Shown here one piece after another: positions 1 through 8,468 of a DNA stretch of 64,000 nucleotides. This DNA comes from Curtobacterium pusillum (GTDB lineage Bacteria > Actinomycetota > Actinomycetes > Actinomycetales > Microbacteriaceae). The DNA is taken from the NCBI RefSeq assembly GCF_007680845.1, contig NZ_VEIY01000001.1:504227-568226 (forward strand), read 5' to 3'. The first letter of the stretch is position 1. Each line of letters begins with the position of its first letter. The translations under genes and the position numbers were made by a program. Below the pieces are notes generated by a model. That model had not been told where the DNA came from. It searched no databases and saw nothing but the letters and a program-made list of their open reading frames with translations.

Positions 1-1
1 G

Positions 2-217
2 TACGCCGACGCCGGACGCGGGTACGGGCTCGCCGACATGGCGCACGCGATCGCGACGGACCGGCCGCACCGTGCCTCGGGCGACCTCGCGTTCCACGTG
101 CTCGAGGTCATGGAAGCGGTCACGACCGCCGGTCGCCAGCACACCGTGGTCGACGTGCACTCCCGGGTCGACCGGCCCGCGCTCGTGCCCGCCGGCGCCA
201 CCCCCGGATCATGGTGA
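2..217 (+). CDS. Gfo/Idh/MocA family oxidoreductase, C-terminal fragment (cut by window edge)
   Basis: Only the last 71 codons are present, ending at TGA 215-217. The visible part reads [11 protein letters not shown], then [19 protein letters not shown], the usual C-terminal signature of Gfo/Idh/MocA NAD(P)-dependent sugar dehydrogenases (family knowledge). The catalytic and Rossmann parts lie outside the window. It sits 31 bp before a TIM-barrel isomerase on the same strand, so the two are probably cotranscribed in a sugar or polyol degradation operon. Exact substrate unknown. Confidence 0.8.
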   Translation, partial: YADAGRGYGLADMAHAIATDRPHRASGDLAFHVLEVMEAVTTAGRQHTVVDVHSRVDRPALVPAGATPGSW

Positions 218-248
218 CCGGACCCACCCGCGAGGAAGGACGACGACG

Positions 249-1307
249 ATGACGACGACGGACGGAACCGACGAGACGGGGGCGACCCGCGCCTCCAGGC
301 CGACGCGGCCGGTGACCCTGTTCACCGGACAGTGGGCGGACCTGCCCTTCGAGGAGGTCACACGACTGGCGGGCGAGTGGGGCTACGACGGCCTGGAGAT
401 CGCCTGCTGGGGCGACCACCTCGACGTCCGCCGCGCCGCCACCGACCCCGAGTACGTCGCCGACCGGAAGGCGATCCTCGAGCGGAACGGCCTCGGGGTC
501 TGGACGATCGCGAACCACCTCGTCGGCCAGGCCGTGTGCGACGACCCGATCGACCAGCGGCACGAGGACATCGTCCCGCCGCGCGTGTGGGGCGACGGCG
601 ACCCCGAGGGCGTGCGACAGCGCGCCGCCGAGGAGCTGCAGTGGACCGCACGTGCCGCCGCGGCGCTCGGCGTCGACACCGTGACCGGGTTCTCCGGGTC
701 GTCGATCTGGAAGACCGTCGCCGGGTTCCCGCCCGTGCCCGCCTCGATGATCGACGCCGGCTACCAGGACTTCCACGACCGCTGGTCGCCGATCCTCGAC
801 GTGTTCGAGGAGGTCGGGGTCCGGTTCGCGCTCGAGGTGCACCCGTCCGAGATCGCCTACGACTACTGGACCGCTGCGCGGACCCTGGAGGTGTTCCGCG
901 ACCGGCCGGCGTTCGGGTTCAACTTCGACCCGTCGCACTTCGTCTGGCAGGACCTGGACCCCGCGGCGTTCCTGCTCGACTTCGCCGACCGGATCTACCA
1001 CGTGCACTGCAAGGAGTCGGTGAAGCAGCTCGACGGCCGCAACGGGCGCCTGGCGTCGCACCTGCCGTGGGGCGACCCCCGACGCGGCTGGGACTTCGTC
1101 ACCGCCGGGCACGGCGACGTGCCGTGGGAGCGGGTGTTCCGGGTGCTCAACCACATCGGGTACACCGGGCCGACGAGCGTCGAGTGGGAGGACGCCGGGA
1201 TGGACCGGCTCGTCGGCGGGCCGGAGGCGCTGGCGTTCGTGCGCAGGCTGGGGACGATCGCGCCGCCGGAGGCCTCCTTCGACGCGGCGTTCTCGCAGTC
1301 CCGATGA
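249..1307 (+). CDS. Sugar phosphate isomerase/epimerase (AP-endonuclease-2-like TIM barrel)
   Basis: 352 residues. ATG 249 is chosen because GAGGAAGG lies just upstream; the open frame extends further back but overlaps the previous gene. The fold is the xylose-isomerase-like TIM barrel: acidic and histidine metal ligands are visible in [36 protein letters not shown] and SVEWEDAG. Such proteins isomerise or epimerise keto-sugars, sometimes acting on products of a partner Gfo/Idh dehydrogenase, which is the gene upstream. The stop overlaps the next start (ATGA), indicating translational coupling to the ROK regulator. The N-terminal 20 codons include a half-copy of the CCGCGCCTCCAG repeat (286-300), encoding RASRP. 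Substrate cannot be named. Confidence 0.88.
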   Translation: MTTTDGTDETGATRASRPTRPVTLFTGQWADLPFEEVTRLAGEWGYDGLEIACWGDHLDVRRAATDPEYVADRKAILERNGLGVWTIANHLVGQAVCDDPIDQRHEDIVPPRVWGDGDPEGVRQRAAEELQWTARAAAALGVDTVTGFSGSSIWKTVAGFPPVPASMIDAGYQDFHDRWSPILDVFEEVGVRFALEVHPSEIAYDYWTAARTLEVFRDRPAFGFNFDPSHFVWQDLDPAAFLLDFADRIYHVHCKESVKQLDGRNGRLASHLPWGDPRRGWDFVTAGHGDVPWERVFRVLNHIGYTGPTSVEWEDAGMDRLVGGPEALAFVRRLGTIAPPEASFDAAFSQSR

Positions 1308-2506
1308 GTGGCCCGCAGGCGGCGCCCGGCAACGCCGCACGGGTCCTCCGCATCGTGCACGAGGACGGCCCCGTCACGCGCGCCGAGCTCACCCGCCGCA
1401 CCGGGCTCAACCGGTCCACGATCCTCGCGCTCGTCGGGGAGCTCGTCGACCTCGGCCTCGTGCACGAGGAGGCCCCGGCCCCGGGCACACCGGGAGCCGG
1501 CGTCGGGCGACCGAGCGGCGTCGTCCGGGCCTCGAGCGACGTGCTCGCCGCCGCGGTCACGGTCGAGATCGACGCGGTCGGGGTCGCACTCGTCGGCCTC
1601 GACGGCACCGTGCGCGACCGCGAGGTCGAAGCCCAGCAGGACGTCCCCACCGCAGCGCAGGCGATGGACGCGGTCGCCCGGGTCTTCGCGGTGCTGACCG
1701 CCCGGACCGACCCCGCCGTCCGGATCGTCGGCGTCGGCGTCGCCGTCCCCGGCATCGTCCGCGTCGAGGACGGCACCGTCCGGGAGGCCCCGCACCTCGG
1801 ATGGCGGGACGAACCCTTCGCCGCGCCCCTCGCCGACCGACTCGGGCTCCCGGTGCGCGCGGCGAACGACGCCAACCTCGGCGCCTGGGCGGAGCGCCTG
1901 TACGGCAGCGCCCGCGGCGTCGACGACCTGGTGTACCTCAACGGTGGCGCGAGCGGCATCGGCGGCGGGATCGTCAGCGCCGGCCGACCCTTCAGCGGCG
2001 CGGACGGGTACGCGGGGGAGCTCGGCCACACCTTCGTCGCCGCGAACGGCATCCGCTGCCACTGCGGTGCGGTCGGGTGCCTCGAGACCGAGGCCTCGCG
2101 GTCGGCCCTCACGCGCGTCACCGGCACGCCACCGGACGACCTGGCGGCGCTCGCCGTCGCGCTCGCCGCCGGACGCCCCGAGGTCGAGCGGGTCGTGGAC
2201 CGGCAGGTCACCGCGCTCGCGACGGGGCTCCGCAACGCGATCCACACGGTCGACCCGGAGGTCGTCGTGCTCGGCGGCTTCCTCGGGGCCCTGCTCGGCC
2301 ACGTCGGGGACCGCATCGAGGCCGACGTCCGCGCCCAGTCCATGCCCGCGATGACCGAACGGCTCCGGATCGTCCCGGCCGCCCTCGGCACCGACGTCCT
2401 GGTGCGCGGTGCCGCCGAGATCGGCTTCCGCGACCTCCTGCTCGACCCCGCATCACCCACCACCACGGGCCGCACCGCTGCGGCCGAGGAAGCGAGACCC
2501 GCATGA
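1304..2506 (+). CDS. ROK family transcriptional regulator with N-terminal winged helix
   Basis: 400 residues. Residues about 8-60 form a winged helix-turn-helix ([20 protein letters not shown], then [20 protein letters not shown]). The rest is a ROK sugar-kinase-like domain with the zinc-binding cluster [10 protein letters not shown] and the nucleotide-binding region [11 protein letters not shown] repressors such as NagC and XylR bind DNA and release it on binding a sugar or sugar phosphate. It lies inside the operon, with ATGA overlaps to the isomerase before and the dehydrogenase after, so it probably autoregulates this cluster. A ROK kinase is less likely because of the DNA-binding N-terminus. 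Confidence 0.9.
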   Translation: MSGPQAAPGNAARVLRIVHEDGPVTRAELTRRTGLNRSTILALVGELVDLGLVHEEAPAPGTPGAGVGRPSGVVRASSDVLAAAVTVEIDAVGVALVGLDGTVRDREVEAQQDVPTAAQAMDAVARVFAVLTARTDPAVRIVGVGVAVPGIVRVEDGTVREAPHLGWRDEPFAAPLADRLGLPVRAANDANLGAWAERLYGSARGVDDLVYLNGGASGIGGGIVSAGRPFSGADGYAGELGHTFVAANGIRCHCGAVGCLETEASRSALTRVTGTPPDDLAALAVALAAGRPEVERVVDRQVTALATGLRNAIHTVDPEVVVLGGFLGALLGHVGDRIEADVRAQSMPAMTERLRIVPAALGTDVLVRGAAEIGFRDLLLDPASPTTTGRTAAAEEARPA

Positions 2507-3546
2507 CCACCGACCAGCGCCAGCGCGCCAGCGTCCTGCTCGGCACCCAGGACCTCACCGTCGAGGACCGCCCCGTCCCCGCCGTCGACCCCGGCGACGT
2601 CCTCGTCCGGGTCGCCGCCGTCGGCGTCTGCGGCTCGGACGTGCACTACTACCGACACGGCCGCATCGGGGACTTCGTCGTCGAGGAGCCCCTCGTCCTC
2701 GGGCACGAGCTCTCCGGCACGATCGTCGCCGTGGGCGAGGGTGTCGACGAGGCACGGGTCCGCGAACGCGTCGCCGTCGAACCGCAGCGTCCCTGCCACC
2801 ACTGCGCCCAGTGCCTCGCCGGCCGCTACAACCTCTGCCCGGACATGCGCTTCTACGCGACGCCGCCGGTCGACGGCGCGTTCGCCGAGTTCGTCACGAT
2901 CGAGTCCGCGTTCGCGCACACGCTGCCCGACTCGGTGTCCTTCGAGGCCGGCGCGCTCCTCGAACCGCTCTCGGTCGGCATCGCCGCCGTCCGCAAGGCC
3001 CGGATCGTGCCGGGCTCCTCGGTGCTCATCGCGGGCGCGGGGCCGATCGGCATCATCTGCGCCCAGGCCGCGCGGGCGTTCGGTGCCTCCCGCATCGTGG
3101 TGAGCGACCTCGTGCCCGAGCGGCGTGCGCGCGCGTTGGACTACGGGGCCACCGAGGTCGTCGACCCCACCGCGGTGTCGGTCGCGTCGGACATCGTCCC
3201 CGTCGACGCCTTCATCGACGCCAGCGGTGCGCCCCGAGCGGTGTCCGACGGCATCAAGGCCGTGGGTCCCGCCGGGGCCGCGGTGCTCGTCGGTCTCGGG
3301 AACTCCGAGATGAGCCTGCCCGTCGAGCACATCCAGAACCTCGAGGTCACGGTCACCGGGATCTTCCGGTACACGAACACGTGGCCGGTCGCGATCGAGC
3401 TGGTGGCGTCGGGGCAGGTGGACCTCGACTCGCTCGTCACGGGGCGGTTCGGGCTCGACGACGTCCGCGAGGCCCTCGAGAGCGACACCGACCCCGAGTC
3501 CCTCAAGTCGGTCGTCTACCCGGGTGGCGTTCCGTCAGCGACGTGA
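2503..3546 (+). CDS. Zinc-dependent alcohol dehydrogenase, sorbitol/xylitol dehydrogenase-like
   Basis: 347 residues, the usual size for medium-chain dehydrogenases. Catalytic zinc ligands are visible in GVCGSDVHYYRHG and GHELSG; the structural zinc site is CHHCAQCLAGRYNLC; the nucleotide-binding Rossmann turn is GAGPIGIICAQ. The CGSDVHYY signature is typical of polyol (sorbitol, xylitol) dehydrogenases, which oxidise a polyol to a ketose with NAD+. ATG 2503 overlaps the ROK stop. It is the last gene of the operon and is followed by a perfect 48-bp palindrome. The exact polyol is inferred only from family similarity. Confidence 0.9.
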   Translation: MTTDQRQRASVLLGTQDLTVEDRPVPAVDPGDVLVRVAAVGVCGSDVHYYRHGRIGDFVVEEPLVLGHELSGTIVAVGEGVDEARVRERVAVEPQRPCHHCAQCLAGRYNLCPDMRFYATPPVDGAFAEFVTIESAFAHTLPDSVSFEAGALLEPLSVGIAAVRKARIVPGSSVLIAGAGPIGIICAQAARAFGASRIVVSDLVPERRARALDYGATEVVDPTAVSVASDIVPVDAFIDASGAPRAVSDGIKAVGPAGAAVLVGLGNSEMSLPVEHIQNLEVTVTGIFRYTNTWPVAIELVASGQVDLDSLVTGRFGLDDVREALESDTDPESLKSVVYPGGVPSAT

Positions 3547-3552
3547 CCACCG

Positions 3553-3600
3553 GGCGGACGGGAGGCGCGGTGCGGGCCCGCACCGCGCCTCCCGTCCGCC
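3553..3600. repeat. Perfect 48-bp palindrome, GGAGGCGCGG family, copy 1
   Basis: All 24 base pairs match, with centre GGGCCC at 3574-3579. The arms contain GACGGGAGGCGCGGTGCGGG and its complement. It starts 7 bp after the dehydrogenase stop and would fold into a very stable hairpin. It probably ends or stabilises the operon transcript. It is one of about ten related copies in the window. Confidence 0.9.
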
Positions 3601-3643
3601 ACGTGACCCGGAACGGGGCCACCGGCGCGACACCGGGACGCGC

Positions 3644-3649
3644 TACGGT
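3644..3649 (+). promoter_or_regulatory. -10 element (TACGGT), leaderless promoter of the MFS gene
   Basis: TACGGT ends 6 nt before ATG 3656 and no Shine-Dalgarno is present, so transcription would start at or next to the start codon. Confidence 0.55.
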
Positions 3650-3655
3650 TCGCGC

Positions 3656-5029
3656 ATGACGGCTTCACCGACGGCGGCCGCGCCGCAGCGCACCGACCGC
3701 CGCGCCCTCGTGTCCTGGGCCCTCTGGGACTGGGGGTCCGCAGCCTTCAACGCCGTCGTGACGACCTTCGTGTTCAGCACGTACCTGGCGAGCCGGGCGT
3801 TCGTCGACCCGGGCCTGGTCGCCGACACGTCCGCCGCCGGCGGGGCGCTCGTCGAACGGGAGCTCGCCCACAACGCGGCCGTCGTCTCGACCGCCCTCAC
3901 GATCGCCGGCATCGTCGTCGCGCTCGTCGCCCCGGCGGTCGGGCGGCTCGCGGACTCCTCCGGACACCGACGTCGCTCCGTCCTCATCGCCACGATCGGC
4001 GTGGCGCTCTCGATCGGTGGCATGGTCTTCGTCGCGCCGAGCCAGCCGTACCTGCTGCTCGGCGCAGCCCTCCTCGGCATCGGGACGGTCGCGTACGAGA
4101 TCGCGAGCGTCGGCTACAACGCCATGCTCGGGCAGGTCGCCACCGGCACGCAGACCGGCCGCGTCTCGGCGATCGGCTGGGCCGCCGGCTACTTCGGCGG
4201 CATCGTGCTGCTCGTGGTGCTCCTCGTGCTCTGCATCCAGGACTTCGGCGGCGACGACGTCGCGGGGCTCCTGCGGCTGCCGGCGACCGTGGCGTCGGGG
4301 CAGTGGGACGTCCGCGTCGCGATCGGGATCGCCGCCGTGTGGCTCGCGGTCAGCTCGATCCCGCTGTTCGTCACCGTGCCCGAGGCCGCGCCGGACCCGT
4401 CCGTGCGGCGGGGCGGCGTCTTCGGGGCGTACCGGGACCTCGGACGGGACGTCGCGCGGCTCTGGCGGGAGCGCCGTGAGGTCCTGGCGTTCCTGCTCGC
4501 GAGCGCGGTGTTCCGCGACGGCGTCGGCGCGGTGTTCACGTTCGGCGGGATCGTCGCCGCGCAGGTCTTCGGGTTCAGCGCGTCGCAGGTCATCCTGTTC
4601 GCGATCGCCGCGAACGTCGTCGCGGGGATCGCCACGTTCGTGTCCGGGCGGCTCGACGACCGGTTCGGGTCCCGCGCGATCATCACCGTGTCGCTCGTCG
4701 GGCTCGCCGTGTGCGGGATCGGCGTCTTCGCGGTGGGCACGGTCACGGCGGGCTTCTGGGTGCTCGGGCTGACGCTGGCGGTGTTCGTGGGGCCGGTGCA
4801 GTCGTCCTCGCGGGCGTACCTGGCGCGGTTGGCCACACCCGGACGCGAGGGCGAGCTCTTCGGCCTCTACGCCACCACCGGGCGGGCGGCGTCGTTCCTG
4901 GCGCCGGCGTTGTTCGGGATCGCGGTGACGGTCGGCGGGTCGACGCGGTACGGGATCCTCGGGGTCGTGGTGGTGCTCGTCGCGGGGCTGGTGCTCATGG
5001 CGTTCGTGCGGCGGGAGACGCGCGGGTAG
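3656..5029 (+). CDS. MFS transporter, UMF1/Atg22-like
   Basis: 457 residues with about 12 hydrophobic segments. The start MTASPTAAAPQRTDRRAL is followed by VSWALWDWGSAAFNAVVTTF, the N-terminal signature of the UMF1 (unknown major facilitator 1 / Atg22-like) family. A loop of charged residues separates the two six-helix halves (about residues 240-285). Substrate unknown; family members export small metabolites or amino acids. ATG 3656 is chosen because TACGGT lies 6 nt upstream and the preceding frame crosses a palindrome. It is followed by a 184-bp gap before glmU. Confidence 0.85.
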   Translation: MTASPTAAAPQRTDRRALVSWALWDWGSAAFNAVVTTFVFSTYLASRAFVDPGLVADTSAAGGALVERELAHNAAVVSTALTIAGIVVALVAPAVGRLADSSGHRRRSVLIATIGVALSIGGMVFVAPSQPYLLLGAALLGIGTVAYEIASVGYNAMLGQVATGTQTGRVSAIGWAAGYFGGIVLLVVLLVLCIQDFGGDDVAGLLRLPATVASGQWDVRVAIGIAAVWLAVSSIPLFVTVPEAAPDPSVRRGGVFGAYRDLGRDVARLWRERREVLAFLLASAVFRDGVGAVFTFGGIVAAQVFGFSASQVILFAIAANVVAGIATFVSGRLDDRFGSRAIITVSLVGLAVCGIGVFAVGTVTAGFWVLGLTLAVFVGPVQSSSRAYLARLATPGREGELFGLYATTGRAASFLAPALFGIAVTVGGSTRYGILGVVVVLVAGLVLMAFVRRETRG

Positions 5030-5081
5030 GGGCGGCCTGGGCTTGGGGCTTGCCTGGGCTTGCTTCTTCGCCGGGTGGGAC

Positions 5082-5139
5082 CGGGCGTACCTGGTGGGAT
5101 CGGGCGTACCCGGCGATCCGTTCCGACCTGGTACGCCCG
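5082..5139. repeat. Repeated and inverted CGGGCGTACC motif, possible terminator
   Basis: CGGGCGTACC occurs at 5082-5091 and again at 5101-5110; its reverse complement GGTACGCCCG is at 5130-5139. Either left copy can pair with the right arm, giving two alternative hairpins between the MFS gene and glmU. No T-run follows. The rest of the gap (5030-5201) also shows GGGCTTG repeats but no gene. Confidence 0.5.
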
Positions 5140-5201
5140 TTCCTGCATCCCATCGCGCACGTTCTGGGAAGGAACGTCCGGCGTCTGCAGGGAACGTGCG
5201 C

Positions 5202-5207
5202 CAGGAT
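5202..5207 (+). promoter_or_regulatory. -10-like hexamer (CAGGAT) before glmU
   Basis: CAGGAT ends 6 nt before ATG 5214, the same spacing as other probable leaderless genes here. No clear Shine-Dalgarno. Confidence 0.4.
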
Positions 5208-5213
5208 GGTGGC

Positions 5214-6641
5214 ATGACCGACCAGCGGATCGCCGTCGTCGTCCTCGCCGCCGGGCAGGGCACGCGCATGAAGTCCTCCACCCCGAAGGTCCTGCACCGC
5301 CTCGCGGGCCTGCCGCTCATCGCCCACGTGCTCCGCACGGCGTCGTCCCTCGAGCCCGAGCACGTCGCCGTCGTCGTGCGGCACGAGCGGGACCGCGTCG
5401 CGGCCGAGGTCGTCGAGCGTGCACCGGACGCGATCGTGGTCGACCAGGACGACGTCCCCGGGACCGGGCGCGCGGTCGAGGTCGCCGTCCAGGCGCTGCC
5501 CGCTGACTTCGACGGCGCCGTCGTGGTGCTCTCCGGTGACGTCCCGCTGCTCGACGCCGAGTCGCTCCGACGCCTCGTGGACGCGCACGTGGGCGCCGCC
5601 AACGCCGCCACCCTGGTCAGCGCGATCGCCCCGGACCCCACCGGTCTCGGCCGCGTCGTCCGCGATGCCGCGGGCGTCTTCGTGGGCGTGGTGGAGCACA
5701 AGGACGCGACCGACGAGCAGCGCGCCATCACCGAGGCGAACGCCGGCATCTACGCGTTCGACGTCGCCCACCTCCGGGCCGTCCTGCCGTCCCTGACCAC
5801 GGCCAACGTGCAGGGCGAGAAGTACATCACCGATGCGCCGGCCCTCATCGCGGGCCGCGGCGGGATCGTCGACGTCGTCACCCTGACCGACCCGTGGCTC
5901 GTCGCCGGCATCAACGACCGCGCGCAGCTGTCCGACGCCGCCCGCGTGCTCAACGAGCGCATCGTGCGCCGCCACCAGCTCGCCGGCGTCACGGTGCAGG
6001 ACCCGGCGACCACCTGGATCGACCTCGACGTGTCGATCGAGCCCGACGCCGAGATCCTCCCGGGCACCCAGCTCGTCGGTGCCACCGCGATCGCCGCGGG
6101 TGCGGTGGTCGGCCCGGACACCACGCTCCGCGACACCGAGGTCGGGGCGGGCGCCACCGTGAACCGGGTGGACGCGACGCTCGCGGTCATCGGGGACGGC
6201 GCCTCGGTCGGGCCGTTCGCGTACCTCCGACCGGGCACGATCCTGGGCGACCACGGCAAGATCGGCACCTTCGTCGAGACGAAGAACGCGACGATCGGCC
6301 GGGGCAGCAAGGTCCCGCACCTGTCCTACATCGGCGACGCGGAGGTGGGCGAGGACTCGAACATCGGCGCGAACACCATCACCGCGAACTACGACGGTGT
6401 GCACAAGCACCGGACCGAGGTCGGCTCGAACGTCCGGACCGGCTCGCACAACGTCTTCGTCGCCCCGGTTAGGATTGGTGACGGGGCGTACACCGGCGCG
6501 GGTACGACCGTCCGCAAGGACGTACCGGCCGGTTCGCTGGCCATCAGCTACGCCCCACAGCGCAACACCGACGGCTGGGTCGAGGAACACCGACCCGGTA
6601 CGCCGGCGGCCGAGGCGGCTCGGCGCGCGAACGGCGAATAA
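5214..6641 (+). CDS. glmU: Bifunctional GlmU: glucosamine-1-phosphate acetyltransferase / N-acetylglucosamine-1-phosphate uridylyltransferase
   Basis: 475 residues. The N-terminal nucleotidyltransferase carries LAAGQGTRMKSSTPKVLHRL (residues about 11-30). The C-terminal half (from about residue 255) is a left-handed beta-helix with hexapeptide repeats and the motifs VGPFAYLRPGT, KNATIGRGSKVPHLSYIGDA and NIGANTITANYDG of the acetyltransferase site. It makes UDP-GlcNAc for peptidoglycan in the cytoplasm. ATG 5214 gives the family's normal N-terminus. The prs gene follows after 61 bp; glmU-prs adjacency is common in actinobacteria and Firmicutes. Confidence 0.97.
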   Translation: MTDQRIAVVVLAAGQGTRMKSSTPKVLHRLAGLPLIAHVLRTASSLEPEHVAVVVRHERDRVAAEVVERAPDAIVVDQDDVPGTGRAVEVAVQALPADFDGAVVVLSGDVPLLDAESLRRLVDAHVGAANAATLVSAIAPDPTGLGRVVRDAAGVFVGVVEHKDATDEQRAITEANAGIYAFDVAHLRAVLPSLTTANVQGEKYITDAPALIAGRGGIVDVVTLTDPWLVAGINDRAQLSDAARVLNERIVRRHQLAGVTVQDPATTWIDLDVSIEPDAEILPGTQLVGATAIAAGAVVGPDTTLRDTEVGAGATVNRVDATLAVIGDGASVGPFAYLRPGTILGDHGKIGTFVETKNATIGRGSKVPHLSYIGDAEVGEDSNIGANTITANYDGVHKHRTEVGSNVRTGSHNVFVAPVRIGDGAYTGAGTTVRKDVPAGSLAISYAPQRNTDGWVEEHRPGTPAAEAARRANGE

Positions 6642-6702
6642 CACACGGCGACCACCCGTCGTCGGCATCGACCCCTCGCGGGTCAGGGAGTGAGCACCGC
6701 AC

Positions 6703-7680
6703 TTGTCCGGAATCAAAACGACCGGCCAGAAACGACTCGTCCTCGTCTCGGGGCGGGCACACCCGGCGCTCTCAGCCGAGATCGCAGAAGAACTCGGGGT
6801 CGACCTCGTCCCGACCGATGCCCGGACCTTCGCGAACGGGGAGCTCTACACCCGCTTCGACGAGTCGGTCCGCGGCTGTGACGCCTTCGTCATCCAGTCG
6901 CACACCGCGCCGATCAACGAGTGGCTCATGGAGCAGCTCATCATCGTCGACGCCCTCAAGCGCGCGTCGGCCAAGCGCATCACCGTGGTCGCGCCGTTCT
7001 ACCCGTACGCCCGACAGGACAAGAAGGGCCGTGGGCGCGAGCCGATCTCGGCCCGTCTCGTCGCCGACCTGTTCAAGGCAGCCGGCGCCCACCGCATCAT
7101 GAGCGTCGACCTGCACGCCGCGCAGATCCAGGGGTTCTTCGACGGCCCCGTCGACCACCTGTTCGCGATGCCGGTCCTCCTGCAGCGGTTCCAGGAGATC
7201 CTCGACCCGTCGACGCTGACGGTCGTCTCGCCGGACATGGGCCGCGTGCGCGTCGCCGACATCTGGTCCGAGAAGCTCGGCGCCCCGCTCGCCATCATCC
7301 ACAAGCGTCGTGACCCCCTCGTGCCGAACCAGGTGTCGGTGCACGAGATCGTCGGTGACGTCTCCGGCCGGGTGTGCCTGCTCGTCGACGACCTCATCGA
7401 CACCGGCCGTACGATCGCCAAGGCCGCCGAAGCGCTCAAGGCCGCCGGTGCGACGGGCGTCGTCGTCGCCGCGACCCACGCGGTGTTCTCCGACCCGGCG
7501 ACCGAGCTCCTGCAGAGCGAGTTCATCGACCGCGTCGTCGTCACCGACACCCTGCCCCTGCCGGAAGAGAAGCGCTGGGACCGGCTCGAGGTCCTGCCGA
7601 TCGCCCCGCTCATCGCCCGTGCCATTCACGAGGTCTTCGACGACGGTTCGGTGACCTCGATGTTCGACGGTGCTGCTTGA
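6703..7680 (+). CDS. prs: Ribose-phosphate pyrophosphokinase
   Basis: 325 residues, starting at TTG 6703 (MSGIKTTGQKRLVLVSGRAH) with CAGGGAG about 12 nt upstream; no ATG gives a full-length N-terminus. Motifs: FANGE, APFYPYARQDKKGRGREPIS, DLHAAQIQGFFDGPVDHL, and the PRPP loop LLVDDLIDTGRTIAKAAEAL. It transfers pyrophosphate from ATP to ribose 5-phosphate, giving PRPP for nucleotide, histidine and tryptophan synthesis. Its TGA overlaps the TTG start of the following methyltransferase gene. Confidence 0.97.
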   Translation: MSGIKTTGQKRLVLVSGRAHPALSAEIAEELGVDLVPTDARTFANGELYTRFDESVRGCDAFVIQSHTAPINEWLMEQLIIVDALKRASAKRITVVAPFYPYARQDKKGRGREPISARLVADLFKAAGAHRIMSVDLHAAQIQGFFDGPVDHLFAMPVLLQRFQEILDPSTLTVVSPDMGRVRVADIWSEKLGAPLAIIHKRRDPLVPNQVSVHEIVGDVSGRVCLLVDDLIDTGRTIAKAAEALKAAGATGVVVAATHAVFSDPATELLQSEFIDRVVVTDTLPLPEEKRWDRLEVLPIAPLIARAIHEVFDDGSVTSMFDGAA

Positions 7681-8456
7681 CCGGAGCCGCGCGTGACGCG
7701 CTCGCGGCCCGGCTCCGGGCCGCGGGCAGCGTCTTCGCCGAGGACGAAGCGGACCTGCTGCTCGACGCCGGCGACGGTGACGCCGTCCGCCTCCGCGCCC
7801 TGGTCCAGCGACGCCTCGACGGGGAGCCGCTCGAGTACGTCCTCGGCTGGGCGGCGTTCGACGGGCACCGCCTCCGCGTGACCCCGGGCGTGTTCGTCCC
7901 CCGTGCGCGCACCGCGGTCGTCGTCGAGCACGCAGCGCGACGGCTGCAGCGCTACGACCGGGTGGTCGACCTCTGCTGCGGCGCCGGCGCGGTCTCGGTC
8001 GCGCTGCTCGCGCGGGTCGGCGCGCTGGACCTCGTCGCCACGGACATCGATCCCGACGCGGTCGAGGTCGCGGCCGAGAACATCGGCGACCGGGGCATCG
8101 TCGTGACGGGGGACCTCTTCGCGCCGCTCCCGGAGCGCTTCCGCGGCATGGTCGACGTGATCGCGGTGAACGCCCCGTACGTGCCGACGGCCTCGATCGC
8201 CACCATGCCGTCCGAAGCCCGCGAGCACGAACACCGCGTCGCGCTCGACGGCGGTCCGGACGGGCTCGACCTGCACCGACGCATCGCCGCGGGAGCGGGG
8301 GAGTGGCTCCGCCCGGGTGGCTCGGTCGTCATCGAGGTGTCGGTGGCGCAGGCGTCCGACTCGGCGGCCGCGTTCGGCGCAGCGGGGTTCGCGACGTCGA
8401 TCGAGACCGACGACGAGGTCGACGGCACCTGCGTCGTGGCGACGCTCCCCGCCTGA
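7677..8456 (+). CDS. PrmC-related protein N5-glutamine methyltransferase-like protein
   Basis: 259 residues, start TTG 7677 overlapping the prs stop (TTGA). N-terminal helices precede a Rossmann methyltransferase: SAM motif VVDLCCGAGAVSVALL (about residues 97-112), acidic ATDIDPDAVEVA, and the substrate loop NAPYVP where canonical HemK/PrmC has NPPY. N-A-P-Y and the GLDLHRRIAAGAGEWLRPGG segment fit the PrmC-like family of unknown substrate rather than release-factor methyltransferase itself. It is probably translated from the prs transcript. Activity on release factors cannot be assumed. Confidence 0.82.
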   Translation: MTGAARDALAARLRAAGSVFAEDEADLLLDAGDGDAVRLRALVQRRLDGEPLEYVLGWAAFDGHRLRVTPGVFVPRARTAVVVEHAARRLQRYDRVVDLCCGAGAVSVALLARVGALDLVATDIDPDAVEVAAENIGDRGIVVTGDLFAPLPERFRGMVDVIAVNAPYVPTASIATMPSEAREHEHRVALDGGPDGLDLHRRIAAGAGEWLRPGGSVVIEVSVAQASDSAAAFGAAGFATSIETDDEVDGTCVVATLPA

Positions 8457-8468
8457 CGACCCGCTCGG

